A stretch of DNA of 64,000 nucleotides. Origin: Crotophaga sulcirostris. Lineage: Eukaryota > Chordata > Aves > Cuculiformes > Crotophagidae. The stretch is from assembly GCA_013397455.1 (NCBI GenBank), contig VYZB01000121.1:124001-188000 (forward strand). The letters run 5' to 3'. The position numbers and the translations under genes are program-made. Below are positions 59,868 through 64,000 of this stretch, piece after piece. Each line of letters opens with the position of its first letter. Position 1 is the first letter of the stretch. The notes beneath the pieces were generated by a model. That model was not told the DNA's origin. It saw only the letters and a list, made by a program, of their open reading frames with translations, and searched no databases.

Positions 59868-62800
59868 TGGTTTAAAATCTCCTCTTGTTTTTATATCCTG
59901 GATACACCACACTGCCATTTTTCCTACACAATCATTTTAAAAATGGGAGCATACTGCATGCATAACTAGATAGAGAAAATGATGTGATTAGGTGATTAAT
60001 CACTATTCTTCACCTCAGGCTGAAGTTCTGTTGATTAAACTCACCTCTTCAGCATGTAACTTCTGAAACTCAAAACCCTTCCAGTCTGCTTTTTCAGAAG
60101 AGAAATTTTGTAAGCGCTTCTTATCTTCTGGGCATGGTTGGGATTGAGCAAGACTTTTTAGTTCTGAGAAATATACACCAATATGTTTGAACCCCTCTGA
60201 CATTTATAGTGAGCAATTCCAAATTTTCTGATCTGTGATGATATGCTGGACTCTGGAAAAATGTCAGGAAAGTGTCAGGGCTCGTACACTACGCATATAA
60301 TTCTGCTGCAAAAAGGAGTAGAGTTGAAGGCACAGCTATTCAGCCTTGCATGGAGTAACACAATAGTTTCAGGAAAAAGCAATTTGTGTAGTTTCTCCAT
60401 AGACTTACCTGTCTCTGGATAGTTAAAGAGCTCATATGGGGAAATGCATTCAAGCTTCCTTGGGTAAAAAGGAAATTTGAAACTGCCTTTCCCTTTTCAC
60501 TATTATGAAAGCTGAGTCAAGAAATGATCTGCCTCCTGCCATGCCCCATGCAAAGCAGGATGAGAAGAGCTCTTTATAAAAAGCTTGAAAAGACAATGAG
60601 AGACGAAACAGTAACCTCTTTGGTGGCAATAAGTCTGTAAGTTTGGAAAAAGTTGGCACCTGTTTGATGTAGCCTATATTTCAGCAATGAGATGGATGGT
60701 AATGACCCAGAGGACACCAACTACATGAGTTCTGTGGTTCCAGTTTGTAGATCTTTCAGTGATTCAAAGCAGGTCTTACTGCATAACAACCGTTAATATT
60801 AAGCCCTTTTAGACAGCTCACTAGAAAAACTTGAAGTAAGTCTTGCAAGTCTCCCTTTTTTACTATTTTCTCCCAGTTCTTCTACATTTTCATTTCTCTT
60901 GTTGTAAAGATAATCACAGTTCTACATGTATTCTGACTCAGTGGTAATTAAAAATTAAGCAACAAAACCTAGTACATCATCATACCTTGCTTTGGGATTC
61001 ATTGTTCTAATGGGAGGGAGGGAGTTTCCCTGCAAATATATGGTTTTCAGCAATCCCTTACAATCTTAAATGGTGTTATTGTACAGTTTACCTGTAAAAA
61101 CACCAACATTTTTTTAATTATTATTTTGTTTGTGTGTTTATTGGATTATAATTCAAAAAATTAAAAATAACTAAATGAAAAATTTTGGATTACTTCCCAT
61201 TCCAATGACAAAAGGAAAATAAACCCAGTCTGCACAACTGCACTATGAATGGCTATATTATGTGTTTTTGTACTACTGAATGGGGCAGACTGAGTTCATT
61301 GACCCCAGTACGGCTGATACTAAATGTACAGAAATAAACCCATCCCCAAAAGATTGTAGTCAAAGGATAAAACAAGAAACAGATGGCTGGTCCTGCATGG
61401 GGAGTGTTAAAAATAAGAGGAAATTGACTGGCACAGTAGGCAGTGGTCTCGGCACACCAGCTGCTTAACCATGGACAATTTTTGAAAATTATCATGGCAG
61501 AGGAGGATTTTTCAGATAAGTTTTGAAATAGGAAAGTGAAGTTGTTCTTCATGTTTACAGGCAACCCCAAGTTCTTATGGGCAGCAAGAGTGAAAGCACG
61601 AAGGAAGTGTTTGCTGCTGGCTGGTGAGAGCTGACGTCTTAGTGGAGTATGAGGAGTGGTAACACGGACATGGTTGGAGTGCAAGCTGAAGATCACACAA
61701 GTTAAAGAAGGGGGAACTAAGTGGGCTGTGAGGAAGGTGATGTTATCAAAGCAGTGGAGTAGAGATGACCTTGGGAGAGTAGTAGATGTCTACTAGCTTG
61801 AGTAGACACAACTGATTTCAGTGTTTACCTGACCTTGGTTAGAGCAGTCTAGATGGAAGGAGGGAAGATGGAGAAGGGTGTTCACTGCAAGATGGGTAAG
61901 AAAGATCTGTTGGCAATCTACTATACTCTGGTGTATATTTATGTGAAATATATAAATCTCTGGAAAGCAGGCAGAATAGAAACATTGCTGTATCATCAGC
62001 TGTAGTCAAACAAACATCACCATCAGTATTATAAAGTACCACAGGATCACAAGAAGGTGGATACCATGCAAGGAAAATTATTATCATATTTCTAACCTTG
62101 ATTTCATTGTATGCAACTTTAGAAAAAAATAATCCTGTTCTCCTTAGGTTGTATTTTTTATGGAGCTCCACTGAACTTTGTTATTTTGCTTTACTTCAGA
62201 GCTTTTTCTCTGGGAAGGGACTATCTATCCCCTTGTTCTTTCAGTACATCGCACAGGAAGATGCCTGCCTGAGAATCCAGCAGCTACACAAAACTGGGTC
62301 AGGTAGCTTGAACTATTTTTAAAATGATAATCTTCTTTTTCCTTCAGTTCTGCTACTTCCAGGAGGTATTATAGTCTGTTTTAGTAGTAAACTGGCTTAT
62401 TTCAGTCACTGCTGTATAAACTTAATTCTCTGAAAAAAAAAAATGTGCTTCAGAAGTCTGAATTACCCAGATCTCTCCTAATTGGTGAAAGAGAATGCTG
62501 AGTATGGATGGCAGATGTTTCCTTAATTAATATCCTACTGGGTTAATCAGCAGAACCTTGGGAGCTGCTATGAGACTTTTGATGTGTTCAGAGAATCCAA
62601 GCCTTGATCTATAGACTTTAAACTCATACTCACAACTGCTCTAGCTATTTGCCTATGTGATACTTGCAAAGAGTAGGGAGCCTTTAGTAAGAAGTTGTCT
62701 TTTGTATAACCTAATTCTGAGAACATTTCAATGACATTTGTGTTCAAAACTTACAGTAAATCTTGCATGCAAATTGAGCTCCTCTCTAAATTTGAGATTT

Positions 62801-64000
62801 CTTACAGGTTTTAAAAAATTGACTTATTCACAGTTCAGAATGTTTGCCTTTCAATCTCTTAAGAGCTCAATACACTATTTTTAATTTTGTGAAGTCTGTG
62901 TTTTACCATAAGTAGGTTTGATACTCAGAAAATTTGTCACGGACCTAATGGCACTCATTAGAACCGCATGTGCTCTCACTGAAAATAGAGCTAAGTCAGG
63001 AGGAGAAATTGCAATCTCTAACTTTCACAAGCTGAAAACTTGAAAAAGGCAGTCATTTATAAGTTTTTTGTTTTCACATAAGTCTTTCTGTATCATCTGA
63101 AAGCTAAAAATTTGAACTTTTCACCAAAATAACAATGAAATGGAATGAAGGAAATTTTTTCCATTTCTCCTTCTGAATGTCTCATTTTGCAAATACCCAT
63201 CTTATAAACATTCAAATTTTAATCAATTAGCATCTTCTGGAAAATGCTGAAGACACATCCCCACAAACTCGAGTTATAATCTTCCTTATACAGCTGCATA
63301 TGGAGAGGGTTGAGGGAGGACACTGTGAGGAAAGCTGCAGAAAAAAATACTTTTGTACCCAAGTTAGCAATGGCTTCTCATTGTGGCAAAACACCTGTGG
63401 GGTTTAAAAGTCTCAAAGGACAGCTTTACATTTCCACAGATGACAGGAGCTCATTTAGTGATTTGGATTAATCTCCGTTTCTTTTTATCCTTTGTGTTCT
63501 ACCCCACCCTCCTAAACAAATACTTAGCTTGTCCTTTGAAAGGTGCTGAGATGCTGTAGCATGCATTTGTATGGTGCTGCATGACATAATTACGTGAAAA
63601 AAAAAGTAGAATTTGACTCTTATCTAGGTCATTATTTCTTCTTGGTACAAACTCACACCTGTAACTAAACTCTCTGGAGACAGACTAGGCAAAGGGGGAT
63701 GTGCCACAGCAGCAGAGTGAAAAAGAGGCAGGGTCAAACCCTCTCTGTGAACTGTTCAGCATTACTTTGCCTTTGTGGATCATTTAAATAAGAGATCTAT
63801 CTTTTTTTTTTTTTTTTAAATGAGTGCCTCTTCTGCTTGTCTCTGTCCTTCTGCAGTCCACAGACATCTTTTAAACACAGTGAACCTCCACTAAGCAAAG
63901 GGGAAACTGGACCCCAATTTCCCTTCTTCATCCTGCTTTTACTCTACTGAATCACATTATTTATGCCTTGGAAACTTTGGCAACTGCAAAGTGGAGGCAA
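59868..64000. other. Unique AT-rich non-coding DNA to window end
   Basis: No gene or transposon recognised. A T16 run occurs at 63802-63817. The longest frame, 147 codons minus at 61253-61696, shows no domain. A 110-codon minus frame at 61839-62171 is likewise unremarkable. Confidence 0.6.

Noticed and set aside
1..64000. LTR retrovirus, tRNA, rRNA, CRISPR or bacterial operon features
   Set aside because: I looked for paired LTRs, retroviral protease/polymerase motifs, cloverleaf-like sequences and regularly spaced repeats and saw none.

Overview
This window looks like a stretch of a bird nuclear genome. The main evidence is ten copies or fragments of CR1, the dominant avian LINE. They are recognised by their conserved 3' untranslated regions, their terminal 8-bp repeats and pieces of their endonuclease/reverse transcriptase ORF. 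The rest is AT-rich, largely single-copy DNA. I found no multi-exon host gene, tRNA, rRNA, LTR retrovirus, CRISPR array or bacterial operon. Open reading frames outside CR1 are short and match what chance predicts. The window is best read as intergenic (gene-desert) or very long intronic DNA.

Layout. 1-2560: unique AT-rich DNA with one 12-bp minisatellite. 2570-5480: an old, long CR1 on the + strand (end of ORF1, endonuclease, part of the reverse transcriptase, 3' end), interrupted at about 3632-3880 by a younger CR1 3' end. 6449-6893: a second young CR1 3' end (+). 6900-28700: about 22 kb of unique DNA with simple repeats, a perfect hairpin, two GC-richer islets (15.1-15.5 kb, 16.45-16.85 kb) and several homeodomain-site-rich blocks that could be conserved regulatory DNA. 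28702-43293: four CR1 fragments, the largest (36178-37033, minus) holding the C-terminal half of the CR1 reverse transcriptase ORF, plus an 8-N assembly gap at 35540. 48398-57092: four more CR1 3' ends in both orientations. 57100-64000: unique AT-rich DNA.

How the parts relate. CR1 accounts for about a tenth of the sequence, all as broken or 5'-truncated copies; none could move on its own. Two 3'-tail classes are present: the classic ATTCTATG-type octamer, and an ATACTGTG-type octamer carried by four similar copies. One ATACTGTG copy lies inside the old element, which dates that lineage as younger. Claims about regulatory blocks rest on motif density and texture only and need a cross-species alignment. 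I did not find a convincing undescribed biological system here.
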